14,582 bases of DNA from Schlegelella_A sp038234975 (GCA_038234975.1 JBBSUK010000096.1:1-14582); one strand, 5' to 3'; shown: positions 1-10,561, counted from the stretch's first letter. Program-made: numbers and translations. Notes: generated by a model from the sequence alone, not told the origin.

Positions 1-1
1 C

Positions 2-70
2 GTCGAGATCCCGCCCTACTACTTCAACCCGATCGCGGGTGCGCATTACCTGAAGGTCGACCTGACATGA
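2..70 (+). CDS. 3' end of an unrecognised gene (partial)
   Basis: Only the last 22 codons are in the window, read in the second frame and ending at TGA 68-70. The visible tail ends in AHYLKVDLT and is rich in Pro and Tyr. I do not recognise the family from so short a piece. The stop overlaps the ATG of the aldose 1-epimerase in an ATGA arrangement (67-70). The two genes are therefore probably translationally coupled and belong to one operon, which hints at a sugar-related role, but this is context only. Confidence 0.6.
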   Translation, partial: VEIPPYYFNPIAGAHYLKVDLT

Positions 71-930
71 CGACGCCTGTGCCGGCCTCATCGTTCGAGC
101 TCCACGCCGGCGCGCTGCGTGCCGCCTTCCGGCCCGACCTCGGCGGCGTGCTCGCCGGCCTCTGGCACGACCACGTCGCCGTGCTCCGATCGACCGAGCC
201 GGCGGCGCTCGTCGAGTCGCGCGGCGCCGCGATGTATCCGCTGGTGCCGTATTCGAACCGGCTCGGCTACCGGCGCCTGCGCTGGCGCGGCCACGACTAC
301 ACCACGCGTGCCAACGTCGCCGACTCGCCGCATTCGATGCACGGGCTGGGCTGGCAGCGGCCCTGGCGGATCGCGGCGTCGAGCGCGGTCGACCTCGTCC
401 TCGCGCTCGACCACGAAGGCGACGACGACTGGCCGTTCGCCTTCGCCGCCGAGCAGGGCTACTCGATCGCCCCCGACCGGCTCACCTGCCGGCTCGCCGT
501 CACCAACACCGACGCGCGCGAGCAGCCGGTCGGCCTCGGCTGGCATCCCTACATCGTCAGGCGGCCGCGCCGCCGCCAGCACGGCGAGGTCGACGGGCGA
601 TGGGAGAGCGACGCGACCAAGCTGCCCACGCGCAAGGTCGCGCAGCACGGCATCGACGCCGACGTCGCCCACCTCGACTTCGACAACGCCTTCGACGGCT
701 GGACCGGCGCGGCGCGCATCCGCGACGAGCGCTATTCGATCCGCATCACGTCGACACTGGCCCGGCTGGTGGTCTACACGCCGCAGGCGCGCGACTATTT
801 CTGCGTCGAGCCGGTGAGCCACGTTCCCAACGCGATCCACATGGCCGATCCGCTGGTGCACGGCCTGGTCGAACTCGCGCCGGGCCAGACGCTGCGCGCC
901 GAGATGGAGCTCGCGATCGCGCCGGTCTGA
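67..930 (+). CDS. Aldose 1-epimerase family protein (galactose mutarotase-like)
   Basis: This 287-residue protein belongs to the galactose mutarotase-like fold, whose members interconvert alpha and beta anomers of hexoses in the cytoplasm. The family hallmarks are present. They are the SNRLGYRR segment (Asn64-Arg65), the HSMHG motif with His89 and His92, the GWHPY motif with the probable catalytic acid His160, and VEPVSH with the probable catalytic base Glu248. The length is usual for the bacterial short form of the family. The ATG overlaps the stop of the upstream gene, and a GAAGG ribosome-binding site lies at 52-56, which supports the start. It ends 34 nt before the DauA-like gene, but its sugar role does not fit the peptide cluster downstream, so it probably closes the preceding operon. 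The exact sugar cannot be read from sequence. This family also contains members acting on phosphorylated or unusual sugars. Confidence 0.88.
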   Translation: MTTPVPASSFELHAGALRAAFRPDLGGVLAGLWHDHVAVLRSTEPAALVESRGAAMYPLVPYSNRLGYRRLRWRGHDYTTRANVADSPHSMHGLGWQRPWRIAASSAVDLVLALDHEGDDDWPFAFAAEQGYSIAPDRLTCRLAVTNTDAREQPVGLGWHPYIVRRPRRRQHGEVDGRWESDATKLPTRKVAQHGIDADVAHLDFDNAFDGWTGAARIRDERYSIRITSTLARLVVYTPQARDYFCVEPVSHVPNAIHMADPLVHGLVELAPGQTLRAEMELAIAPV

Positions 931-964
931 ATCCGTAGGCCGGACCGCCCCGCAGAATCACGCG

Positions 965-2101
965 ATGCGAGATCACGACATCGCCGACTTCGTCGTCATC
1001 GGCGCCGGCATCGCCGGCGCTTCGATGGCGTCGTGGCTGGCCGAGCGCGGCCGCGTCGTCGTCCTCGAACGCGAGTCGCAACCGGGCTACCACTCGACAG
1101 GGCGTTCCGCCGCGCTCTTCATGGAGAGCTACGGCACGCCGCAGGTTCGCGCGCTCACGATGGCGAGCCGCGGGTTCCTCGAACACCCGCCTGCAGGCTT
1201 CGCCGAAGCGCCGATCCTGGCGCCGCGCGGCGTGCTGATGGTCGGCGCCGAAGGTCAGGAAGGCGACCTCGACGCGCATCTGCAGGTGATGGCGTCGGTC
1301 ACCGACCGCGCCCGTCGCGTCGACGTCGCCCAGGCATGCGCGATGGTGCCCGTGCTGCGTCGAAACCGGATCGTCGGTGCCCTCCTCGAGCCCGACGCAC
1401 TCGACATCGACGTGCACGCGCTGCACCAGGGTTACCTGCGCCGGACGCGCCGGCAAGGCGGCGAGGTCGTCTGCGATGCCGGCGTCACCGGCGTGGCGCG
1501 GCAGGGCAGCGTCTGGCAGGTCGAGGCCGGCGGTCGGTCCTGGCAGGCGCCCGTCGTCGTCGACGCGGCCGGCGCGTGGGCCGACGTGGTCGCTCGCATG
1601 GCCGGCGTGGCGCCGATCGGCCTGGTGCCCAAGCGGCGCGCCGCGTTCGTGTTCGCGCCGCCGCCCGGCGTGTCGGTGTCGCCGTGGCCGGCGGTGGTCG
1701 GCGTCGACGAGAGCTGGTACCTCAAGCCCGATGCCGGCATGCTGCTCGGCTCTCCGGCCAATGCCGACCCGGTCGAGCCGCAGGACGTGCAGCCCGAGGA
1801 GATGGACATCGCCCTGGCGATCGACCGCATCGAGCGCATGACCACGCTTCAGGTCCGCCGCCCGACCCGCACCTGGGCGGGCCTGCGCTCGTTCGTCGCC
1901 GACGGCGATCTCGTCGGCGGCTTCGATCCCGAGGCACGCGGCTTCTTCTGGCTCGCCGCGCAGGGCGGCTACGGCATCCAGACCTCGGCGGCGATGGGCG
2001 AAGCCTGCGCCGCGCTGGCAGCCGGCGACGCGCTGCCGGCATCGATCGCGCGCGTCGGCCTAGACGAGGCGATGCTGTCGCCGGCGCGGCTGCGCCGGTG
2101 A
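965..2101 (+). CDS. dauA-like: FAD-dependent D-amino-acid dehydrogenase, DauA-like
   Basis: This 378-residue flavoprotein of the DAO family is predicted to deaminate a D-amino acid oxidatively to the 2-keto acid. The N-terminal dinucleotide-binding motif is GAGIAG (13-18), followed by Glu35 for the FAD ribose and the FAD-contacting GYHSTGRSAA stretch (41-50). By recall it matches Pseudomonas aeruginosa D-arginine dehydrogenase almost collinearly with an offset of three residues. Substrate carboxylate and ring-contact residues are kept: Tyr56 (Tyr53 in DauA), Arg225 (222), Tyr252 (249), Arg308 (305) and Gly335 (332). The residues known to favour cationic substrates are not kept: His48 becomes Leu51 and Glu87 becomes Val90. 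The family is therefore secure but D-Arg/D-Lys as substrate is doubtful. It is the first gene of the peptide cluster. No strong ribosome-binding site is seen before ATG 965. The partner dauB, which rebuilds L-Arg from the keto acid, is absent from the window. Confidence 0.88.
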   Translation: MRDHDIADFVVIGAGIAGASMASWLAERGRVVVLERESQPGYHSTGRSAALFMESYGTPQVRALTMASRGFLEHPPAGFAEAPILAPRGVLMVGAEGQEGDLDAHLQVMASVTDRARRVDVAQACAMVPVLRRNRIVGALLEPDALDIDVHALHQGYLRRTRRQGGEVVCDAGVTGVARQGSVWQVEAGGRSWQAPVVVDAAGAWADVVARMAGVAPIGLVPKRRAAFVFAPPPGVSVSPWPAVVGVDESWYLKPDAGMLLGSPANADPVEPQDVQPEEMDIALAIDRIERMTTLQVRRPTRTWAGLRSFVADGDLVGGFDPEARGFFWLAAQGGYGIQTSAAMGEACAALAAGDALPASIARVGLDEAMLSPARLRR

Positions 2102-2142
2102 CCCTGCGCCGCGACCTTTCACGACCCTTGCGGAGACCCTCC

Positions 2143-3603
2143 ATGCGCGTGTTCACGGGCGCCCTCGCCACCGAGACCAACACCTTCGCGCCGATGCCGA
2201 CCGGGCTCGCCTCGTTTCGCGACCGCGGCTACCACGCGGCCGGCCGGCACCCCGACGCGATGAGCTTCTTCGCAGCGCCGCTCTGGGCAGCGCGACAACG
2301 CGCGAAGACGCTCGGCTGGGACGTCGTGGAGGGCATGGTCGCCGCCGCCCAGCCAGGCGGCACGACGACACGTACCGCCTACGAGACGCTGCGCGACGAG
2401 CTGCTGGACGACCTGCGCGCCGCCCTTCCGGTCGACATGGTCGTGCTCGGCCTGCACGGCGCTATGGTCGCCGACGGCTACGACGACTGCGAGGGCGACC
2501 TGCTGACGCGCGTGAGGGCCATGGTCGGCGCGGATGTCGTCGTCGGCGCCGAGCTCGATCCGCACAACCACCTGACACCGGCGATGCTCGACAACGCCGA
2601 CCTCCTGATCGCCTTCAAGGAGTATCCGCACACCGATGTCCTCGAGCGCGCCTACGAGTTGGTCGACCTGTGCGCGGCGCAGGTCGGGGGTCGCATCCGG
2701 CCCGTGGCGGCGGCCGTCGACTGCGAGATGCTGGTGACGATGCACACGTCGCGGCAGCCGGCGCGGGGCTTCGTCGACCGCATCCAGTCGCTCGAGGGAA
2801 AGGACGGCATCCTCTCGATCTCGGTCTCGCACGGCTTCGCCTGGGGCGACACCGAGCACATGGGCACGCAGGTGCTCGTCTACGCCGACGGCGACGCGGC
2901 CCGAGCGCAGGCATTGGCGCGAACGCTCGCCGACGAACTGATCGCGATGCGCGAGCAGCTTCGCGTCGTCCAGCCGTCGATCGACGCCGCGCTCGACGAG
3001 GCGCTGGCGTTCGAGAACGGCCCGGTCGTGCTCGCCGACGGCTCCGACAACCCCGGCGGCGGCGCCGCGGGCGACTCCACCTTCATCCTGCGCCGCATGC
3101 TCGAGCGCGGCATCGGCGACGCCTGCATCGGCCCGCTCTGGGACCCGGTGGCGGCGCGGATCGCGCTGGAGGCGGGCGCCGGCGCCACGCTGCCGCTGCG
3201 CATCGGCGGCAAGGTCGGGCCGCTCTCCGGCGACCCGGTCGATGCGGTGTGCCACGTGCGCGCGGTGCTCGACGAGATGATCATGACCGGGCTGGCGGGA
3301 ACGCCGCTGTCGATGGGCGCATCGGCGCTGGTCGAGATCGCGGTGCCCGGCTGCGACAGCAGCATCGAGATCGTCCTCATCACGGTGCGCAACCAGGCGA
3401 TGGGCACCGACCTCTTCACCCAGCTCGGCTGCCGGCTCGAAGGCAAGCGGGTCATCGTCGTGAAGTCGTCGCAGCATTTCTACGCGTCGTTCTCGAAGGT
3501 CGCCCGGCATGTCGTCTACGTCGCGGCGCCGGGCGCGGTCACGGCGGACCTGAACACCTTGCCCTATCGCAAGATCCGCCGGCCGAAGTGGCCCCTGGCC
3601 TGA
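2143..3603 (+). CDS. M81 family metallopeptidase (MlrC-like)
   Basis: This 486-residue protein resembles MlrC, the enzyme that finishes degradation of linearised microcystin peptides, and the wider M81 family of zinc peptidases. Visible motifs are ETNTF near the N-terminus (11-15), GLHGAM with His105, DPHNH with Asp139, His141 and His143, the KEYPH segment with His163, and the glycine-rich DGSDNPGGG block (299-307) followed by Asp311. The Asp-x-His pair followed by a His 22 residues later fits the metal-binding pattern of this family as I recall it. I chose ATG 2143 because GGAG lies at 2132-2135 with 7 nt spacing and the protein begins directly with the family's N-terminal strand. The frame stays open upstream, but that part overlaps the DauA-like gene and is not protein-like. 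No signal peptide is present, so it acts in the cytoplasm, after import by the neighbouring ABC transporter. The substrate is unknown. Most genomic homologues are not microcystin degraders. Confidence 0.85.
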   Translation: MRVFTGALATETNTFAPMPTGLASFRDRGYHAAGRHPDAMSFFAAPLWAARQRAKTLGWDVVEGMVAAAQPGGTTTRTAYETLRDELLDDLRAALPVDMVVLGLHGAMVADGYDDCEGDLLTRVRAMVGADVVVGAELDPHNHLTPAMLDNADLLIAFKEYPHTDVLERAYELVDLCAAQVGGRIRPVAAAVDCEMLVTMHTSRQPARGFVDRIQSLEGKDGILSISVSHGFAWGDTEHMGTQVLVYADGDAARAQALARTLADELIAMREQLRVVQPSIDAALDEALAFENGPVVLADGSDNPGGGAAGDSTFILRRMLERGIGDACIGPLWDPVAARIALEAGAGATLPLRIGGKVGPLSGDPVDAVCHVRAVLDEMIMTGLAGTPLSMGASALVEIAVPGCDSSIEIVLITVRNQAMGTDLFTQLGCRLEGKRVIVVKSSQHFYASFSKVARHVVYVAAPGAVTADLNTLPYRKIRRPKWPLA

Positions 3604-3642
3604 GTGGCCCGCACAATGGACTCGATCCGCATGTTCACGATT

Positions 3643-3649
3643 GAAGGAG
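3643..3649 (+). promoter_or_regulatory. Ribosome-binding site of the binding-protein gene
   Basis: GAAGGAG lies 7 nt before ATG 3657. It decides this start against an in-frame-looking ATG near 3641 in another frame, and its strength fits the need for excess binding protein over permease. Confidence 0.75.
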
Positions 3650-3656
3650 CCGCCCG

Positions 3657-5234
3657 ATGAATCGACCTCTGTTCGCCCTGGCCGCCGCCGTGCTCGGCGG
3701 CGCGCTCTCCCTCTCGGTCGGCAACGCTTCTGCTCAGACGAAGACGCTGCGTTTCGTCGCCCACGCCGACCTGAAGATCATCGACCCGACCTTCACCACC
3801 GCCTACATCTCGCGCAACTTCGGCTACATGGTCTACGACACGCTGTTTGCGCAGGACGCCACCGGCGCGCCGAAGCCGCAGATGGTCGAGAAGTGGACGA
3901 CCTCGAAGGACGGCAAGCAGTGGAGCTTCACGCTTCGGCCGGGGCTGAAGTTCAGCGACGGCAAGCCGGTGACGGCGGCCGATTGCGTCGCCTCGATCCA
4001 GCGCTGGAGCGCCCGCGACTCGATCGGCAGGGCGATGACCAAGGCCGGTGGGCAGTGGAAGGTGGTCGACGCCGACACCTTCACGCTGACGCTCGATCAA
4101 CCGTTCGGCCTGGTCCTCGACGGCCTCGCCAAGCCCTCCGGGTTCCCGCCGGTGATCCTGCCCGAGCGCCTGGCGAAGGCGCCCGCCACTTCGCCGCTGA
4201 CCGAGGTCGTCGGCTCCGGCCCCTTCATCTTCAAGCGCGATGAATGGGTGCCCGGAAGCAAGGCGGTGTTCGTCAAGAGCCCGACCTACGTCGGCCGGAA
4301 GGAACCGCCGAGCGGCCTGTCGGGCAACAAGACGGCGCACATCGATCGCGTCGAGTGGCTCTACCTGCCCGACTCGAACAGCGCCACCGCGGCGCTGAAG
4401 AACGGCGAGGTCGACATGCTCGAGCAGGTGCCGCCGGACTACATCACGCCGCTGCGCAGCGACCCCAACGTGCGCATCGGCGGCGGTGGCTCGTACCAGG
4501 GCTTCGTGGTCTTCAACGAGCTCTTCCCGCCGTTCAACAACGCCAAGGCGCGCCAGGCGGTGCTGCACGCGATCAACCAGGAGAAGTACGTCGCGGCGAT
4601 GGGCTACCCGCTCGACATGCGGATGACGTACTGCGCCACGTGGTTCATCTGCGGCGGTCCGAACCAGACCGACGCCGGCGCGGAGCCGTTCCGACGCCCC
4701 GACGTCGCCCGGGCCAAGGTGCTGCTCGCCGAGAGCGGCTACAAGGGCGAGAAGGTCGTCGTCCTCGTCCCCACCGACATCACCTACCTCAACGCGGCTG
4801 CGCTGGTGACGGTGCAGACGCTCAAGTCGATCGGCATGAACGTAGACGCGCAGACCAGCGACTGGGCGACGATCACCGGCCGGCGCGCCAAGAAGGAAGC
4901 CCCGGAGTCGGGCGGCTGGAACGTGTACGTCACGGTGGCCGGCGAGTTCGACGTCAACTCGCCGATGGCCAACGCCTACCTCAGCGCGGCGTGCGGCAAC
5001 TCGCTGCCGGGCTGGCCGTGCGACCAGAAGCTCGACGAGCTGCGCACCGAGTGGGTCAGCGCGACCGTGCCGGCCCGTCGCAAGGACGCCCTCGAGCAGT
5101 TCCAGCGGCGTGCCTTCGAGGCGGTCCCGTACGCCTACTTCGGCCAGTATTCGCCGGCCTATGCGGCGCGCAAGAGCGTCAAGAACCTCGACCGCTACTG
5201 GAGCATCCCGACGCTCTGGGCCCTCGACAAGTAG
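3657..5234 (+). CDS. Peptide ABC transporter periplasmic binding protein (SBP family 5)
   Basis: This 525-residue protein is a solute-binding protein of the DppA/OppA family (cluster C, SBP_bac_5). An N-terminal signal peptide spans residues 1-26: Arg3, a hydrophobic Ala/Leu core, and a likely cut after Ala-Ser-Ala. No lipobox cysteine is seen, so the mature protein should be free in the periplasm. The conserved family block with KWTTSKDGKQW, LRPGLKFSDGKPVTAAD and a following Cys110 lies at about residues 80-112. Two further cysteine pairs (326 and 332, 446 and 455) could form disulfides. GAAGGAG at 3643-3649, 7 nt before ATG 3657, fixes the start and is the best ribosome-binding site in the cluster, as expected for an abundant binding protein. 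It is followed after 21 nt by the permease genes. Peptides are the likely ligands given the enzymes around it, but this family also binds nickel, opines and sugars, so the ligand is inference. Confidence 0.92.
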   Translation: MNRPLFALAAAVLGGALSLSVGNASAQTKTLRFVAHADLKIIDPTFTTAYISRNFGYMVYDTLFAQDATGAPKPQMVEKWTTSKDGKQWSFTLRPGLKFSDGKPVTAADCVASIQRWSARDSIGRAMTKAGGQWKVVDADTFTLTLDQPFGLVLDGLAKPSGFPPVILPERLAKAPATSPLTEVVGSGPFIFKRDEWVPGSKAVFVKSPTYVGRKEPPSGLSGNKTAHIDRVEWLYLPDSNSATAALKNGEVDMLEQVPPDYITPLRSDPNVRIGGGGSYQGFVVFNELFPPFNNAKARQAVLHAINQEKYVAAMGYPLDMRMTYCATWFICGGPNQTDAGAEPFRRPDVARAKVLLAESGYKGEKVVVLVPTDITYLNAAALVTVQTLKSIGMNVDAQTSDWATITGRRAKKEAPESGGWNVYVTVAGEFDVNSPMANAYLSAACGNSLPGWPCDQKLDELRTEWVSATVPARRKDALEQFQRRAFEAVPYAYFGQYSPAYAARKSVKNLDRYWSIPTLWALDK

Positions 5235-5255
5235 CGTCGGCCCGCGCGCGGCGCC

Positions 5256-6186
<931 letters not shown>

Positions 6187-6194
<8 letters not shown>

Positions 6195-7022
6195 GCATCG
6201 CTGGCGCTGGCTGCGCAAGCATCCGACCCTCGTGATCGGCGCGCTGCTGCTGGTCGCCATGGTGCTGATCGCGGTGCTCGCGCCTTGGCTCGCGACCCAC
6301 GAGCCGGGCGACATCGACCCGCTGGCGCGGCTGCAGGCGACGTCGGCCGAGCATCGCTTCGGCACCGACGCGCTCGGCCGCGACGTCTACAGCCGCGTCG
6401 TCTGGGGGGCGCGCGTCTCGATCGTCGTCGGCGTCACGGTGGCGGCACTGTCGACGGTGATCGGCATCGTGCTCGGCCTGATCGCCGGGTTCGTGCGTCC
6501 GCTCGAGGGCATCGTCATGCGCGTCATGGACGGGCTGATGGCGATCCCGGGGATCCTGCTGGCGATCGCGGCGATGGCGGTCACGCGCGCCAGCCTGGTC
6601 ACCGTGATCGTCGCCATCACGATTCCCGAGGTGCCGCGCGTCGTGCGGCTGGTGCGCTCGCTCGCGCTGACACTGCGCGAGCAGCTTTACGTCGAGGCGG
6701 CGCGCGCCGTCGGCACCCGGCTGCCGGCGATCCTGTGGCGGCACGTGCTGCCGAACATGATGGCGCCGCTGATCGTGCAGGCCACCTTCGTCGCCGCCTC
6801 CGCGGTGCTGATCGAGGCGGCGCTGTCGTTCCTCGGCGTCGGCGTGCCGGGACAGACGCCGAGCTGGGGCAACATGATGGCCGAGGGCCGCAACTTCGTC
6901 GCCGTCGCCTTCCACATCATCCTGTACCCGGGCATCGTGCTCGCGCTGACCGTGCTCGCGATCAACCTCGTCGGCGACGGCCTGCGCGACGCGCTCGATC
7001 CGCGCCTCGCGCGCCAGCTCTG

Positions 7023-7023
<1 letters not shown>
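6187..7023 (+). CDS. Peptide ABC transporter permease, DppC type
   Basis: This 278-residue second permease of the importer starts at ATG 6187, overlapping the end of the DppB-type gene by 8 nt. It has a cytoplasmic N-terminus, then a long hydrophobic first segment (about residues 15-36), and the DppC hallmark GTDALGRDVYSRVVWGAR (about 59-76). The EAA-type coupling loop reads YVEAARAVG followed by HVLPN (about 168-192). The C-terminus ends with the family's NLVGDGLRDALDPR sequence. Its stop codon overlaps the ATG of the first ATPase gene (TGATG at 7021-7025), which argues for coupled translation. The length is normal for DppC proteins, which usually have a short N-terminal extension before the first helix. 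No oddities are seen. Confidence 0.93.
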
Positions 7024-9040
<2,017 letters not shown>

Positions 9041-9052
9041 GACGTTGCCCGC

Positions 9053-9058
9053 AAGGAG
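9053..9058 (+). promoter_or_regulatory. Ribosome-binding site of the deacylase gene
   Basis: AAGGAG lies 6 nt before ATG 9065. It is a near-perfect Shine-Dalgarno sequence within a 24-nt gap, so the deacylase can be translated independently of the ATPase gene upstream. Confidence 0.75.
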
Positions 9059-9064
9059 CCCACC

Positions 9065-10549
9065 ATGGCCGATGCCGTTGAACCGTTCGACCTGCTCATC
9101 CTCGGCGGCACCGTCATCGACGGCACCCGCGCGCCGCGCCGCGATGCCGACGTCGGCATCGTCGGTGACCGCATCGCCGCCGTCGGCGACCTCGCGGGCC
9201 GCGCTGCCCGCGAGACGATCGACGCCGCCGGCCGCATCGTCGCGCCCGGCTTCATCGATTCGCACACGCACGACGACCAGGCGCTGCTGTCGCAGCCCGA
9301 CATGAGTTTCAAGGTGTCGCAGGGCGTCACGACCGTGATCGCCGGCAACTGCGGCATCAGCATCGCGCCGCTGCGGCCCGACTCGCCGCTGCCGTCGCCG
9401 CTCGACCTCGTCGACTCCGACGGACGCTCCCGCTTCGCGAGCTTCGCCGACTACTTCGCCCGGCTCGAACGCGATCCACCCGCCGTCAACGTGGCCGCGC
9501 TCGTCGGCCACTCGACACTGCGGGTGCGCACGATGTCGTCCCTCGACCGCGTCGCCGACGCGTCGGAGATCGCGGCGATGCAGGCGCTGCTCGCCGAGGC
9601 GCTCGACGCCGGCGCGATCGGCCTGTCGACCGGAACCTTCTACTCGCCCGCGGTGCACGCGACCACCGAGGAGATCATCGAAGTCGGCCGTCCGGTCGGC
9701 GAGCGCGGCGGCATCTACGTGACCCACATGCGCGACGAGGCCGACCGGGTGATGGAGGCGCTCGACGAGACGTTCCGCATCGGTCGCGAGCTCGATATCC
9801 CGGTCGTGGTGTCGCACCACAAGGTGCAGAACGTACCGAACTTCGGCCGCTCGGCGATGACGCTGCCGCACATCCGCGAGGCGATGCGCTGCCAGTGCGT
9901 CGGCCTCGACTGCTACCCCTACAACGCCGGCTCGACGATGATCCGCACCGACCGCGGCATGCTCGATGGTCGCGTGCTGATCGCCTCGAGCCAGCCGCAC
10001 CCGGAATGCGCCGGGCGGGACCTCGACGACATCGCCCGCGAATGGGGCGTCGCGAAGGACGAGGCAGCGCGGCGGCTGCAGCCGGGCAGCGCCATCTACT
10101 TCCTGATAGACGAGGGCGACGTCCAGCGCATCCTCGGCTTCGACGAGACGATGATCGGCTCGGACGGCATCCCCGACGGCGACAAGCCGCACCCGCGGCT
10201 GTGGGGCACCTTCCCGCGCGTGCTCGGTCACTACAGCCGCGACCTGTCGCTGTTCCCGCTCGAGACGGCCGTGTGGAAGATGACCGGCCTGACCGCGCGC
10301 ACCTTCGGCCTCGTCGGGCGCGGCACCCTCGCCGTCGGTCAGGCCGCGGACGTCGTCGTCTTCGACGCGGCGACGATCCGCGACGCCGCCAGCTACGAAG
10401 CGCCGAAGACCCCCGCCGAGGGAATCGACGCCGTGATCGTCAACGGCGTCGTCACCTGGCGTGGCGGCCGGCACCGAGGCGCCCGCGAGGGCCGGGTGCT
10501 GCGCCGCGACCCGACGTTCGTGCGCCGGTCGACTCCGGCCGGCGCATAG
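9065..10549 (+). CDS. N-acyl-D-amino-acid deacylase (D-aminoacylase)
   Basis: This 494-residue amidohydrolase is predicted to cleave N-acyl-D-amino acids to a carboxylate and the free D-amino acid in the cytoplasm. The metal-site residues known from the Alcaligenes faecalis enzyme (recalled) are all present: His67 and His69 in SHTHDD, Cys96 in GNCG, His221 in VTHMRDE, His251 in SHHK, and the catalytic Asp367 in GSDG. Probable substrate contacts Tyr284, Ser290, Arg355 and Tyr345 are kept, and the side-chain pocket positions Met299 and Ile348 are hydrophobic. The length is close to the 480-490 residues usual for the family. AAGGAG at 9053-9058, 6 nt before ATG 9065, fixes the start. No signal peptide is seen. 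It is the last gene of the cluster and fits upstream of the DauA-like dehydrogenase in a D-amino-acid pathway. N-acyl-D-Glu or D-Asp specific relatives exist, so substrate choice is inference. Confidence 0.92.
   Translation: MADAVEPFDLLILGGTVIDGTRAPRRDADVGIVGDRIAAVGDLAGRAARETIDAAGRIVAPGFIDSHTHDDQALLSQPDMSFKVSQGVTTVIAGNCGISIAPLRPDSPLPSPLDLVDSDGRSRFASFADYFARLERDPPAVNVAALVGHSTLRVRTMSSLDRVADASEIAAMQALLAEALDAGAIGLSTGTFYSPAVHATTEEIIEVGRPVGERGGIYVTHMRDEADRVMEALDETFRIGRELDIPVVVSHHKVQNVPNFGRSAMTLPHIREAMRCQCVGLDCYPYNAGSTMIRTDRGMLDGRVLIASSQPHPECAGRDLDDIAREWGVAKDEAARRLQPGSAIYFLIDEGDVQRILGFDETMIGSDGIPDGDKPHPRLWGTFPRVLGHYSRDLSLFPLETAVWKMTGLTARTFGLVGRGTLAVGQAADVVVFDAATIRDAASYEAPKTPAEGIDAVIVNGVVTWRGGRHRGAREGRVLRRDPTFVRRSTPAGA
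10520..10547. other. Strong hairpin straddling the deacylase stop codon
   Basis: The arms GCGCCGG (10522-10528) and CCGGCGC (10539-10545) are perfect inverted repeats. Pairing extends outward by T10521-A10546 and a G-T pair, and inward by one G-T and two G-C pairs, leaving the loop ACTC (10532-10535). This makes about 12 base pairs with a tetraloop. It covers the last codons and the stop of the deacylase gene. No T-run follows, so it is not a standard intrinsic terminator. It could protect the 3' end of the peptide-operon mRNA, slow polymerase, or act as a palindromic operator just upstream of the atp -10 box. Confidence 0.5.
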
Positions 10550-10555
10550 GCTCGG

Positions 10556-10561
10556 TATACT
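10556..10561 (+). promoter_or_regulatory. Candidate -10 box for the atp operon
   Basis: TATACT differs from the consensus TATAAT by one base and stands out in this G+C-rich DNA. It lies 7 nt after the deacylase stop codon and would start transcripts near 10567-10569, a few to about 17 nt before atpI depending on the atpI start. No good -35 box is found at 16-18 nt upstream, where the sequence falls inside the hairpin. The best TTGACA-like match (TCGACT, 10529-10534) is spaced too far, at 21 nt. The call therefore rests on the -10 alone and on its position. Confidence 0.35.

Noticed and set aside
1033..2142. Upstream extension of the M81 peptidase frame to an ATG at 1033
   Set aside because: The added part overlaps the DauA-like gene in another frame and is Arg-rich low complexity. 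ATG 2143 has its own GGAG and begins with the family's N-terminus.
3590..3620. Repeated TGGCCC/GGCC pieces around the M81 stop codon as a terminator
   Set aside because: Only four-base self-complementary pieces can pair, there is no T-run, and the genes on both sides fit one operon.
6285..7022. N-terminal extension of the DppD-type ATPase over the DppC-type gene
   Set aside because: The ATPase family starts close to its strand before Walker A. ATG 7023 gives the normal length and a TGATG overlap.
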